DNA of 64,000 bases, from positions 2,480,001-2,544,000 of the forward strand of contig NZ_CP080647.1 of the NCBI RefSeq assembly GCF_019599145.1, in the 5' to 3' direction. This DNA comes from Streptomyces akebiae (GTDB lineage: Bacteria; Actinomycetota; Actinomycetes; Streptomycetales; Streptomycetaceae). The notes beneath the pieces are model-generated. The model saw only the letters and a program-made list of their open reading frames with translations. It ran no database searches and was not told where the DNA came from. Both the position numbers and the translations under genes were made by a program. This document shows positions 50,901 through 58,471 of this stretch, piece after piece (positions within the stretch are counted from its first letter, which is position 1; each line of letters begins with the position of its first letter).

Positions 50901-51257
50901 GAGCGGTTCCGCAGGCTGGCCCCGGCGGCCTCGCCGACCCCGGTGGAGGCGGACCTCGCGGAGCTGGTCGCGCAGGGTGACCTGTTGGGCTGGCTGAGGG
51001 CGAAGGGCTATCGGCTGCCGGACGAGGTGGACGTCCTCGTCCCGGAGGCCGGGGCCTGCCCCGACCTGGTCTTCCGCCTGGACGGCGCCAACCTCGCCGT
51101 GTTCGTCGACGTCCCCGGCCACGCCGCCGACTCCACCCGTGACGTCGAGGCCGGGTACCGCCTGGAGGACGCGGGCTGGGACGTCCTGCGCTTCCCGGCG
51201 GACACTGACTGGGACGCCATCGCGGACCGCAACGCCGCCTACTTCCATCTCCGTTGA
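44934..51257 (+). CDS. Ser/Thr kinase fused to DEAD/DEAH helicase with DUF1998 domain
   Basis: Single chain of 2107 residues, probable phage-defence protein. Kinase (about 1-290): glycine loop 17-24 GRGNMGEV, Lys44 in VAVK, HRD 150-152, DFG 170-172, APE in YMAPEQF, all intact. After a Pro/Ala linker comes a helicase: Walker A TGTGSGKS near 456-463, DELH near 581, motif VI YAQRSGRAGRSGQ near 1368. Zinc-type Cys pairs are near 805, 920 and 1673 (CDGCG/CTMCG). The DUF1998 signature RCARGCYACL is near 1942, then a C-terminal PD-(D/E)XK-like tail (CPDLVF...AVFVDVPGH). The GTG start follows GGGGAGG. It resembles DruE or fused DrmA/DrmB plus a kinase. First gene of the three-gene operon. Confidence 0.9.
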   Translation: MRLETVDGRFRIMGILGRGNMGEVHRAEDLQAAADSPHREVAVKTVLRSRTGVAVDTSGSGKEIDRFRREVRIMRMLSQGHPNLTLLIDGGVDRAPDGSGLPYLAMELLDGHPLADLIDEEPQLPVSWVAAIGAQLAAGLAAAHTAGVVHRDLKPANAMLTRDGTIKVLDFGMGSVVDDPDQTRLTSTGVSVGTARYMAPEQFRAERVSASADLYALGCILYELLIGRPPFSARTPYELSEQHQHEKPPRLTLVRPDLPAELVRLVDRLLEKDSELRPENAALVRETLVPLALAPDDTAALLAPHWQVMDPVARLRAMLPEPVPAAPAPVPRREPRLPEAMDVFGIHADLISEYKNFTKSATVIRDARIDNFVEEDLAAKSQWPDPWLSLNPFFADGGQVTDLVRDGMLHPKCAEIFQADKKETSQRPDGRPLTFHLHQRQAIEAAQAGDSYVLTTGTGSGKSLSYIVPIVNHVLKERQAAGPGAGGRVRAIVVYPMNALANSQLGELEKYLRHGFGKGREPVTFARYTGQESDEDRRQLRKNPPDILLTNYVMLELMLTRPDDRSSLIRMAEGLQFLVFDELHTYRGRQGADVAFLIRRVREACRASTTLQCIGTSATMSTEGSWEDQRREVARVAGRLFGTTVLPKRVIGETLVRATGEAPESVPAERLRVPAAPRSYEALTKDPLARWVESRFGLEQEEGTGRLRRCPPGTVEEAATELAEESGVPEESVREAIRTTLEAGAQAKHPVTERPLFAFRLHQFLSKGDTVYTTLEDPLTRPLTRTYQLEQPDSDGKPLFPLAFCRECGQEYLTVWRTEDGGAFRYEPRRDTSASGGRAGEGYLYLGMPGEDYEWPADPQKAVDDRRLPESWLEPDAQGMTVVKKSYRPRLPKRVVVDAHGNEAGEGLVAAFVPAPFLFCVHCQVSYEQTRGRDFAKLATLDQEGRSSATSLISASIVKSLRAVPEESLSKEARKLLTFVDNRQDASLQAGHFNDFAQVTQLRGALYQAAVRSGEEGLNHDDLAEAVTEVMGLTPREYTDGADLTPAMERRAVKAFRDVVGYRLYRDLERGWRITMPNLEQTGLLRIDYEDLDWLAATDERWQSAHAVLRDADPALREEIARTLLDFMRRALAIDVQYFRDDFDTLQRASEERLTGAWVLSESDRPVVGTAYPYGSRPGMERSALFLSARGKFGKYLRRNMPELREASVSLDDVQSVIEDLLKVLRDADLVREVDATPESSGPAYRRRAAQKRTGYRVSAAHLIWRAGNGERGAVDPLARTYSSGEGPRVNPFFRDLYRAAAAELAGLFAREHTAQVLPEDRLEREEQFRQAKLPLLYCSPTMELGVDISSLNAVMMRNVPPTPANYAQRSGRAGRSGQPALVTTYCATGNSHDQYYFRRSQDMVSGQVAPPRLDLANEDLVRSHLQGIWLAETGMKLGTAIPEVVDVAYDPDGDDRPDPLMPLPLRSEILTLSLDEDARTRAAATARTVLAPLIADFESTTWWYDEWIEDRIERAPQEFDASFDRWRDLFRAAVIDQYEQNKRVVDHTLTQGEQSRARSRRREAETQTNLLLNRSTDNKSVMSDFNPYRYLASEGFLPGYSFPRLPLAAYIPRSGNRRNADGDYLQRPRFLAIREFGPGALIYHEGARYQVTRVQLPPDASGDLATAEARRCDGCGYHYVVKPGSDTCTMCGEELRGKRTGLLHLHTVYTTPRERISSDEEERRRAGFRLETSYAFQDHGARKGRLTSHVADADGAPVLDLDYGDSATVRITNLGRVRDKEGEPDGYWLDLGDGRWLNDRAAADAIEGTGMPVVDDDGNEKRRKKRVLPFVEDRRNILVVTLEEPLPEPVALSFLYALERGIEAAFELEDSELTAELLPPDEGPRRRMLFTEAAEGGAGVLRRIQHDRDALAKAAETALDICHFDPETGDDEGGPADGERCARGCYACLLTYANQTHHRQLSRHAAQPLLVRLAASRTEREDRGESRSERFRRLAPAASPTPVEADLAELVAQGDLLGWLRAKGYRLPDEVDVLVPEAGACPDLVFRLDGANLAVFVDVPGHAADSTRDVEAGYRLEDAGWDVLRFPADTDWDAIADRNAAYFHLR

Positions 51258-51309
51258 CCGCCTCGCCCCCTCTCGACCTCCTCTCGACCTCTAGGAACTG
51301 AGACATCCC

Positions 51310-54267
51310 ATGAGCCTCACGTACACAGCCGGCTCCCTGGTCGCCGCCCGTGGCCGGGAATGGGTGGTGCTGCCCGAGAGCGCCCCCGACATGCTGGTGC
51401 TGCGCCCCCTGGGCGGGAGCGAGGACGACATCGCGGCCGTGTTCCCCACCTTCGAGGAGGTGCGGCCGGCCGAGTTCGCGGCGCCGAGCCCGGCCGACCT
51501 GGGCGACCAGCGGGCCGCCGGTCTGCTCCGTACGGCGCTGCGCATCGGGTTCCGCTCGGGTGCGGGCCCGTTCCGTTCACTGGCGTCAATAGCGGTGGAG
51601 CCCAGGGCGTACCAGCTGGTCCCGCTGCTGATGGCCCTGCGGCAGCGCACGGTACGGCTGCTGATCTCGGACGACGTGGGCATCGGCAAGACGGTCGAGG
51701 CGGGTCTGATCGCCAAGGAGCTGCTCGCCCAGGGCGAGGCGACCCGGCTGGCAGTGCTCTGCTCCCCCGCCCTGGCCGAGCAGTGGCAGGGCGAGCTGCG
51801 GGAGAAGTTCGGTATCGACGCCGAACTGGTCCTGGCCTCCACGGTGTCGCGCCTGGAGCGCGGCCTGGAGCTGGGCCAGTCCCTGTTCGACAAGCACTCC
51901 TGCACGATCATCTCGACGGACTTCATCAAGTCGACCCGCCACCGCGAGGACTTCGTACGCAACTGCCCCGACCTGGTGATCGTCGACGAGGCCCACGCCT
52001 GCGTGGCGGCCGACGACACCACGCAGGGCGGCACGTCGTCCGCCGCGAACCAGCTCCGGTACGAGCTGCTGCGCAGGGTCTCCGCCAAGGCCGACCGGCA
52101 CCTGCTCCTGCTGACCGCGACCCCGCACTCCGGCAAGGAGTCCGCGTTCCGCAACCTGCTCGGCCTGGTGCGTCCAGAACTCGCCACGCTGGACCTGGAG
52201 TCCCCGGCGGGGCGCGCGAAGCTCGCCGAGCACTTCGTGGCCCGCAAGCGCGCCGACGTCCGCGACTATCTCACCAAGGAGGACGGCCTCGCCGACGACT
52301 CCCTGGCCGAGCGGACCGCCTTCCCGTCCGACCGCTGGACCAAGGACGAGCCGTACAAGCTGACGCCCGCCTACCGGGCGCTGCTCGACGACGCCATCGC
52401 CTATGCGCGGGACCGCGTCACGGAGGCCGGGGAGCAGGGCAAGCGTGAGGCCCGGATCGCCTGGTGGTCGGTGATCGCGCTGCTGCGCTCGATGGTGTCC
52501 TCCCCGGCGGCGGCCGCGCAGACCCTGAAGACGCGTTCGGAGTCCGCCACCGCCCGCACCGCGCAGGAGGCGGACGCGCTTGGTGCCCCGGTGGCGGCCG
52601 ACTCCGCCGAGAACGACCGGCTGGAGGGCATGGACGTGGCGCCGGGCGCCGCCGAGTCGGAGGAGGCGGGTGCCCGGCTGCTCGAACTCTCCCAGCGGGC
52701 GGCGCAGTTGATGGGTCCGGCCGAGGACGCGAAGCTGAAGGCGCTCACCCGGCATCTGAAGGGCCTGATCGCCGACGGCTACCACCCGATCGTCTTCTGC
52801 CGTTACATCCCCACCGCCGAGTACCTGGCCACGCAGCTGGAGGGCAAGCTCGGCAAGAAGACGAAGATCGCCGCGGTGACGGGCACCCTCTCCCCGCAGC
52901 AGCGTCTGGAGCGCATCGAGCAGCTCGCCGCCGAGTCCGCCGCAGCGGGCGCGGAGACCGGCGACCCGGCCGTCCGCCGGGTGCTGATCGCCACGGACTG
53001 CCTCTCCGAGGGCGTCAACCTCCAGCACCACTTCGACGCCGTGGTCCACTACGACCTCGCCTGGAACCCGACCCGCCACGACCAGCGCGAAGGCCGCGTC
53101 GACCGCTACGGCCAGAAGCGCGACCAGGTCCGTGTCATCACCATGTACGGCGAGGACAACGGCATCGACGGCAAGGTCCTGGAGGTGCTGTTCAAGAAGC
53201 ACCGGCAGATCAAGAAGGACCTGGGCATCTCCGTCTCCGTCCCCGACGAGACCGCCTCCGGTGTCACCGACGCCGTCGTGGAGTGGCTGCTGCTGCACGG
53301 GCGGCAGGGCAGCCAGGAGAGCCTGTTCGACCTGGGCGGCCACCAGGAGTCGTTGGACCGTATCGAGCGCGAGTGGAACTCGGCCGCCGAGCGGGAGAAG
53401 ACCTCCCGCTCCAAGTACGCCCAGCGCGCCATCCACCCGGAGGAGGTGGCCCGAGAGGTCACCGCCGTACGGGCCGCGCTCGGCGGCGCCGACGAGGTGC
53501 GCGGTTTCGCCCTGGAGGCGCTGCGCGATCTGGACGCCCTCGTCCGCGAACCTCGCGACGGCAACGGCGACTTCACCGCTCAGGCCGGCGGCGCCCCGGC
53601 CGGCCTGCGCGACGCGCTGGCCGCCACCCTCGGCGGACGGCTGATCGAGGAGGACCGGGAGATCCCGTTCCGTACGACACCGGCGATCGCCCGCGGCGAG
53701 GCGGCGCTGGTCCGCACCGACCCGGCGATCGGCGCCATCGCCTCGTACGTCCTGGACTCGGCGCTCGACGCGAACACCCCGGGCCCCCGCCCGGCCCGCC
53801 GCTGCGGCGTGGTGACCACGAACGCGGTCGGCATCCGCACGACGCTCCTCCTGGTCCGCTACCGCTTCCACCTCACCCTGCCCTCCCGTACCGGCGAGCG
53901 GCAGCTGGTCGCGGAGGACGCCCGGCTGCTCGCCTACGAGGGGATGCCGTCGCGCGCCCGCTGGCTGGACGACGACGCTGCCGCCGCGCTCCTCTCGGCC
54001 CGCGCCGCCGCCAACACCCACGAGCAGCTCGCCCGCAACCAGATCACCCGCGCCCTGGACGGCCTGCCGGACCTGTCCGCGCACCTCACCGAGTACGGCA
54101 CGCGCCTGGCCGCCGAGCTCGACGCCTCGCACCGCCGCGTCCGCAAGGCCAACGAGGAGATCGTCCGCGGCCTGAAGGTCGTCCCGCAGGAGCCGGCCGA
54201 CGTCCTCGGCGTGTACGTCTACCTGCCGCAGCAGCCCGTTCCCACCATGACCGGAGCCGAAGCCTGA
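51310..54267 (+). CDS. SNF2-type helicase (DrmD-like)
   Basis: 985-residue ATPase/translocase. Walker A is DDVGIGKTVEAGLI near residue 120, DEAH near 225 (LVIVDEAHACV), LLLTATPHSGKE as motif III, and the C-terminal motif VI is NPTRHDQREGRVDRYGQKRD near 586. This is the RapA/SNF2 pattern of class 1 DISARM DrmD. A C-terminal region of about 270 residues with no clear motif follows. It starts 52 nt after the kinase-helicase stop and its stop overlaps the methyltransferase start (TGATG), so the order is fixed in one operon. It likely moves along or remodels DNA at the direction of the methylation status. Confidence 0.93.
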   Translation: MSLTYTAGSLVAARGREWVVLPESAPDMLVLRPLGGSEDDIAAVFPTFEEVRPAEFAAPSPADLGDQRAAGLLRTALRIGFRSGAGPFRSLASIAVEPRAYQLVPLLMALRQRTVRLLISDDVGIGKTVEAGLIAKELLAQGEATRLAVLCSPALAEQWQGELREKFGIDAELVLASTVSRLERGLELGQSLFDKHSCTIISTDFIKSTRHREDFVRNCPDLVIVDEAHACVAADDTTQGGTSSAANQLRYELLRRVSAKADRHLLLLTATPHSGKESAFRNLLGLVRPELATLDLESPAGRAKLAEHFVARKRADVRDYLTKEDGLADDSLAERTAFPSDRWTKDEPYKLTPAYRALLDDAIAYARDRVTEAGEQGKREARIAWWSVIALLRSMVSSPAAAAQTLKTRSESATARTAQEADALGAPVAADSAENDRLEGMDVAPGAAESEEAGARLLELSQRAAQLMGPAEDAKLKALTRHLKGLIADGYHPIVFCRYIPTAEYLATQLEGKLGKKTKIAAVTGTLSPQQRLERIEQLAAESAAAGAETGDPAVRRVLIATDCLSEGVNLQHHFDAVVHYDLAWNPTRHDQREGRVDRYGQKRDQVRVITMYGEDNGIDGKVLEVLFKKHRQIKKDLGISVSVPDETASGVTDAVVEWLLLHGRQGSQESLFDLGGHQESLDRIEREWNSAAEREKTSRSKYAQRAIHPEEVAREVTAVRAALGGADEVRGFALEALRDLDALVREPRDGNGDFTAQAGGAPAGLRDALAATLGGRLIEEDREIPFRTTPAIARGEAALVRTDPAIGAIASYVLDSALDANTPGPRPARRCGVVTTNAVGIRTTLLLVRYRFHLTLPSRTGERQLVAEDARLLAYEGMPSRARWLDDDAAAALLSARAAANTHEQLARNQITRALDGLPDLSAHLTEYGTRLAAELDASHRRVRKANEEIVRGLKVVPQEPADVLGVYVYLPQQPVPTMTGAEA

Positions 54268-57200
54268 TGTCCGCCGCCACCCGCACCGCCCTGGCCTTCA
54301 CCTCCGTCACCACGGTCGGCGGCCTGCTCCCCGCCGACATGCTGCTGCGCATCGCCGAGGCGCGGAACCTGCCCGGCACCAAGTCCGCCGACTACGGCCT
54401 GCCCGCCTCCGTCCCCGTGCGCGACGAGGCCGAGCGCGCCTGGGAGTACCTCAAGCCGCTCTGGCGCGACCTGCGCACGGCCCTGCCCTCGGACCCGACG
54501 ACGGGGGCGCCCGCCGCCGACCCGACCGGCCGGGCCGGGACGGACTGGCTCGCCCAGCTCTTCCGCAAGCTGGACTTCGGCGCGCTGACGGAGGTCGGGG
54601 CGGCGGGCATCCCGGCCGACTCGGACCCGGAGAAGCGGTTCCCGGTCTCCCACCGCCACGGCCCGGCGCTGGTCCATCTGGTGCCGTGGAACCAGGAGTT
54701 GGACAAGCGCCCGGCAGCCGGCCAGGTCCCGGCCCAGTCCATGCTCCAGGACTGCCTCAACCGCACCGAGGCCCACCTGTGGGCGGTCCTCACCAACGGC
54801 CGCCGCCTGCGCCTGCTGCGCGACTCGTCGTCCTTCTCCACGGCCGCCTACGTCGAGTTCGACCTGGAGGCGTTGTTCGACGGTGAGCTGTTCAGCGAGT
54901 TCGTGCTGCTGTACAGCCTGCTGCACGCGTCGCGGTTCGAGGTGCCGGAGGGGGCGGCGGCTGCGGGGTGCTGGCTGGAGAAGTGGCGTGCGGAGGCCGT
55001 CACTTCGGGGGCGCGGGCGTTGGATCAGCTGCGGCTGGGGGTGCAGAACGCGCTGACGGTGCTTGGTACCGGGTTCCTTCGGCATCCGGAGAACGTCCGG
55101 CTGCGGGAGGACGTCGACCCGAAGGCGCTTCGGGACGCTCTGCTGCGGCTCGTCTACCGTCTGCTGTTCGTCTTCGTGGCCGAGGACCGCGATGCGCTGC
55201 TCGACCCCGATGCCGGTGAGCGGCAACGGGAGGCGTACGAGCGGTACTTCTCCTCGGCGCGGTTGCGTGAGCGGGCCCGGCGGCGGCAGGGCACGGCTCA
55301 TGGTGATCAGTACGAGGCTCTACGGATCGTCCTCGACGCCCTGGGAACGGAGGGTGGCCGTCCGGAGCTGGGCCTGCCGGGCCTCGGCGGCTTGTTCTCC
55401 CACAAGGAGGCCGACGCGCCGCTGGACGGCCTGAAGCTGTCCAACGAGTCACTGCTCGCTGCCGTACGGCACCTCGCGCAGGTCCGCGACCCGGGCGCGC
55501 GGCGCTGGCGGGCGGTGGACTACCGGCACCTGGATGCCGAGGAACTGGGCTCGGTGTACGAGTCCCTGCTGGAGTTGGAGCCGAAGCACTCGGCGACGGA
55601 CCGCTCGTTCGAGTTGATCGAGGTGGCGGGCAACAGCCGTAAGACGACGGGAAGTTACTACACCCCGTCCTCGCTCATTGAGTGCCTGCTGGACACGACA
55701 CTCGACCCGGTCATAGACGACGCGGTCAAGCGAGGCGAGCAGCGGGCGACCGAGGCCGGTCGTACCGACCCGGCCGACGACATCGTCGATGAGCTGCTGT
55801 CGCTTACGGTGTGCGACCCGGCTTGTGGGTCCGGGCACTTCCTGGTTGCTTCGGCGCGCCGTATCGCCAAGCGGGTGGCGTCGGTGCGGGAGCGCAACCC
55901 TGAGCCGACGGTCGATGCGATGCGGCATGCGTTGCACGAGGTTGTCGCGCGGTGCATTTACGGCGTCGACCTCAACCCCATGGCCGTGGAGCTGGCCAAG
56001 GTCTCGCTGTGGATCGAAGCCATGGAGCCGGGGAAGCCGCTCGGGTTCCTGGACGCCCATGTCAAACACGGGAACGGCTTGATCGGGGCGACGCCGAAGC
56101 TGCTGGCGGACGGTGTTCCGGACGACGCCTTCAAGCCGATCGAGGGTGATGACCGGAAGTATGCGGCTGGGCTCGTCAAGCGGAACAAGGCCCAGCGGGG
56201 TGGGCAGGACGAGCTTCTGTTTGATGCGGATGCTCTGCCCGGCAACGAGCGTTACGCCGCTGAGTTGGCCCGGATCACCGCTGCTCCGGCCAACTCCCTG
56301 AAGCAGGTGCGGGCGCAGGAGTCCGCGTATCAGGCGTACGTGGAGTCGAGCGCGTATGTGCAGGACCTGCATGCCGCTGACGCGTGGTGTGCCGCGTTTG
56401 TGTGGCCCAAGCATGAGGGGGCGCCGGAGGCGCCGACGGACCAGGTGTTTCGGGCGCTGCGTGGTCGTGACAAGTCTGTGGTGCCGGACAGTACGCATGA
56501 GGAGATTCTGCGGCTTCGGTATCAGTACAGCTTCTTTCACTGGCACTTGGAGTTTCCGGAGGCTTTCTCCGTCCCGGAGTCGGGGGTTGGGGTTCAGCGG
56601 GGTACGGGCTGGGCTGGGGGGTTCGATGCGGTGGTGGGGAATCCGCCTTGGGAGCGGGTGAAGCTTCAGGAGCAAGAGTTCTTTGCTCAGCGGGATCCGC
56701 GGATTGCTGAGGCCAAGAACGCGGCGGCCCGGAAGAGGCTCATTGCCGAACTGCGGGACGATCCTGACGGCGCGCGCCTGTACGCCGAGTTCGAGGCTGC
56801 CAAGCGCCGCTCGGAGGGCGAGAGTCACTTCCTGCGCACCAGCGTCCGATTCCCGCTGACGGGGCGGGGTGACATCAACACGTACGCCGTGTTCACGGAA
56901 ACCGACCGCATGCTGACGGGGCCGCGCGGCCGGACGGGCGTGATCGTTCCGACGGGAATCGCTACGGATGCGACGACGCAGTTCTTCTTCAAGGACTTGG
57001 TCGAGCGAGGGTCCTTGGCCAGCTTGTTCGAGTTCGGAAACGAAGAAAAGCTTTTCGCCGCGGTCAAGGACTACGTGCGCTTCGTCCTCCTCACGATGCG
57101 CAGCCAGGGCGCCCCTGACGCCCCCATCTCCATGGTTGCCAAGGTCCGCCAGGTTGCGCAGATCGCCGACCGCGCGTACACCCTGACCTCGCGCGACATC

Positions 57201-58391
57201 CTCCGCGTCAACCCGAACACGGGGACGTGTCCCATCTTCTCGTCCCGTCGGGATGCAGACATCACGCTCGGCATTTACCGCCGAGTACCAGTCCTGATCA
57301 ACGAGACGAATGAAGTGGGCGGGAACCCCTGGGACATCTCGTTCACGCGCATGCTCGACATGTCGAACGACTCCCACCTGTTCCGCCCCGCCGCCCAGAA
57401 CGGCGAGACCTTCGACGATCTCCTCAAAGCAGGATGGACCCTCGACGCCAACGTTCTCACCCGTGGCAATGAGCGCCTGCTCCCGCTGTACGAGGCGAAG
57501 ATGCTGCACCACTACGACCACCGCTTTTCCACGTACGAGGACGCCACGGAGAAGCAACTCAACGAGCGCACCCTTCCCCGCTTTACCGTGGACCAGCACC
57601 AGGACGCCTCCGCCGTACCGCTGCCTCGCTACTGGGTGCCGGAACAGGATGTTCCGACTGGCGAAGTCGACAAGAACGGCAAGCCCGTTATGGAGCCTGG
57701 CGTCCGCAGCCGTCTGGCCGCCAAGGGGTGGAACCGGGAGTGGCTCTTCGGCTGGCGTGACATCGCCCGGGCCAGCGATGAACGCACCCTGATCACGGCA
57801 GCTGCTCCGGCCCACGGCTTCGGCCACCCTTATCCTCTGGCCCTCCCCGCCCTGCCGAGCCACGCTCCGCTGCTTTCCGCAGTCTGGTCGTCCATGGCTT
57901 GCGACTACGCCGTTCGCCAGAAGATCGGCGGCACGCACCTCACCTACGGCTACGTCCAGCAGGTTCCGGTCCCCACTCCCGACCAGCTCGCGCCCCACGC
58001 AGAGTTCGTCACCACGCGCATCCTCGAACTCACCTACACCGCAAACGACATACGCCCGTTCGCTAGCGACCTCGGTGACACCGGCGCCCCCTTCCAGTGG
58101 GACGAGGACCGCCGCGCCATCATCCGCGCCGAACTGGACGCCCTCTTCTTCCACCTCTACGGCATCACCCGCGATGACACCGCGTACATCCTTGACACCT
58201 TCAACGTCACCCGCGACAACGACATCAAGGCGCACGGCGAGTACCGCACCAAGAACCTGATCCTCGCCGAATACGACCGCATGGCCGCCGCCGGCCTCAC
58301 CCTGGAGAACCCGCTCACCGAGGGCGAGTCCGGCACCTACCGCTCCACCCTCACCCCGCCCCCGGGCCACGGCCCCAGGCACCCCGCCTGA
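54267..58391 (+). CDS. N6-adenine DNA methyltransferase, PglX/DrmMI/Eco57I-like
   Basis: 1374 residues. The SAM-binding motif I is DPACGSGHFLVASARRIAKR near 517 and the catalytic motif IV is NPPW near 790 (VVGNPPWERVKLQEQ), the signature of class I adenine methyltransferases. The N-terminal 450 residues are alpha-helical with no nuclease motif I can confirm; the C-terminal 550 hold a predicted target-recognition region (GSLASLFEFGNEEKLFAAVK). It is expected to mark host DNA so that the helicases spare it. The stretch 55,650-57,400 has visibly more A/T at third positions than the flanks, a hint of transfer or of a swapped recognition domain. Confidence 0.93.
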   Translation: MSAATRTALAFTSVTTVGGLLPADMLLRIAEARNLPGTKSADYGLPASVPVRDEAERAWEYLKPLWRDLRTALPSDPTTGAPAADPTGRAGTDWLAQLFRKLDFGALTEVGAAGIPADSDPEKRFPVSHRHGPALVHLVPWNQELDKRPAAGQVPAQSMLQDCLNRTEAHLWAVLTNGRRLRLLRDSSSFSTAAYVEFDLEALFDGELFSEFVLLYSLLHASRFEVPEGAAAAGCWLEKWRAEAVTSGARALDQLRLGVQNALTVLGTGFLRHPENVRLREDVDPKALRDALLRLVYRLLFVFVAEDRDALLDPDAGERQREAYERYFSSARLRERARRRQGTAHGDQYEALRIVLDALGTEGGRPELGLPGLGGLFSHKEADAPLDGLKLSNESLLAAVRHLAQVRDPGARRWRAVDYRHLDAEELGSVYESLLELEPKHSATDRSFELIEVAGNSRKTTGSYYTPSSLIECLLDTTLDPVIDDAVKRGEQRATEAGRTDPADDIVDELLSLTVCDPACGSGHFLVASARRIAKRVASVRERNPEPTVDAMRHALHEVVARCIYGVDLNPMAVELAKVSLWIEAMEPGKPLGFLDAHVKHGNGLIGATPKLLADGVPDDAFKPIEGDDRKYAAGLVKRNKAQRGGQDELLFDADALPGNERYAAELARITAAPANSLKQVRAQESAYQAYVESSAYVQDLHAADAWCAAFVWPKHEGAPEAPTDQVFRALRGRDKSVVPDSTHEEILRLRYQYSFFHWHLEFPEAFSVPESGVGVQRGTGWAGGFDAVVGNPPWERVKLQEQEFFAQRDPRIAEAKNAAARKRLIAELRDDPDGARLYAEFEAAKRRSEGESHFLRTSVRFPLTGRGDINTYAVFTETDRMLTGPRGRTGVIVPTGIATDATTQFFFKDLVERGSLASLFEFGNEEKLFAAVKDYVRFVLLTMRSQGAPDAPISMVAKVRQVAQIADRAYTLTSRDILRVNPNTGTCPIFSSRRDADITLGIYRRVPVLINETNEVGGNPWDISFTRMLDMSNDSHLFRPAAQNGETFDDLLKAGWTLDANVLTRGNERLLPLYEAKMLHHYDHRFSTYEDATEKQLNERTLPRFTVDQHQDASAVPLPRYWVPEQDVPTGEVDKNGKPVMEPGVRSRLAAKGWNREWLFGWRDIARASDERTLITAAAPAHGFGHPYPLALPALPSHAPLLSAVWSSMACDYAVRQKIGGTHLTYGYVQQVPVPTPDQLAPHAEFVTTRILELTYTANDIRPFASDLGDTGAPFQWDEDRRAIIRAELDALFFHLYGITRDDTAYILDTFNVTRDNDIKAHGEYRTKNLILAEYDRMAAAGLTLENPLTEGESGTYRSTLTPPPGHGPRHPA

Positions 58392-58471
58392 GGCCCGATC
58401 CCTCTCCGTTCGAGGGCCTGTGCGGGCCCGCCCACCGTGCCTGGGCCCGCACTTGAGGAGTTGAGCACCAC

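Noticed and set aside
54267..55600. N-terminal nuclease domain in the methyltransferase (type IIG)
   Set aside because: I could not find a convincing PD-(D/E)XK pattern in the first 450 residues, so a self-contained restriction-modification enzyme is not claimed.
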